A DNA stretch of 5,405 nt from Nanobdellati archaeon. Lineage in GTDB: Archaea; SpSt-1190. The DNA is taken from positions 1-5,405 of the forward strand of contig WAMX01000112.1 of the NCBI GenBank assembly GCA_015522095.1, written 5' to 3'. Within the stretch, counting starts at the first letter, position 1, and every line of letters starts with the position of its first letter. A program made the position numbers and the translations under genes. The notes beneath the pieces are model-generated. The model made no database searches. It saw only the letters and a list, made by a program, of their open reading frames with translations, and was not told the DNA's origin. This document shows, in pieces, positions 5,368-5,405 of the stretch.

Positions 5368-5405
5368 ATGGAAAGAACACACCCCTTCGCTGCGAGTGGA
5401 ACCCC
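5368..5405 (+). CDS. Possible start of a divergent gene, cut by the window edge
   Basis: From the ATG at 5368 the frame stays open for 12 codons to the window end (M-E-R-T-H-P-F-A-A-S-G-T). It is supported only by the TATA-like box about 32 bases upstream. A competing ATG at 5348, also open to the edge, follows AAGGAGG directly with no spacer, which is too close for that site to serve it. The fragment is too short to identify a product, and this may not be a gene. Confidence 0.22.
   Translation, partial: MERTHPFAASGT

Overview
The window comes from an archaeon with a moderately GC-rich genome. The evidence is a RadA recombinase, archaeal-type ribosomal proteins uL3 and uL4 in an overlapping pair, AT-rich TATA boxes about 24 bases upstream of start codons, and the general lack of Shine-Dalgarno sequences, which points to leaderless mRNAs. 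The short protein lengths, tight packing and broken ribosomal gene cluster would suit a small-genome lineage such as a DPANN member or a relative. The sequence alone does not fix the lineage.

Layout, left to right. A plus-strand gene enters from beyond the left edge and ends at 464; it encodes a Cys-motif and Gly-rich segment, a polar linker, a small domain and a C-terminal membrane helix. radA follows at 512-1462 (+) with its own leaderless promoter. Convergent to it, with interlocked stop codons, is an AT-rich FkbM-type methyltransferase gene (2241-1459, -). The uL3-uL4 pair (3956-2263, -) is joined by an ATGA overlap and is followed by the methyltransferase gene, where uL23 would be usual. 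Divergent from uL3, and probably sharing a palindromic TATA box with it, is a multi-pass membrane protein of the flippase-like/LPG-synthase transmembrane family (4010-4849, +). It converges, with a 20-base overlap, on a small archaeal winged-helix protein (5330-4830, -). A further plus-strand gene may start at the extreme right edge.

How the genes fit together. radA, uL3 and uL4 are housekeeping genes for recombination and ribosome assembly. The methyltransferase and the flippase-like protein are both typical of surface glycan or lipid-linked sugar metabolism, and both have AT-rich stretches unlike the housekeeping genes. They may be accessory genes settled around a ribosomal island. No functional link between these groups is demonstrated. 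I see no tRNA, rRNA, CRISPR array, insertion sequence or long repeat, and no gene-free stretch over 300 bases. I do not find a convincing new defence or mobile system. The points most worth checking are the multi-use promoter DNA, the broken S10 cluster order, the two-domain winged-helix protein and the Cys/Gly-rich start of the first gene.
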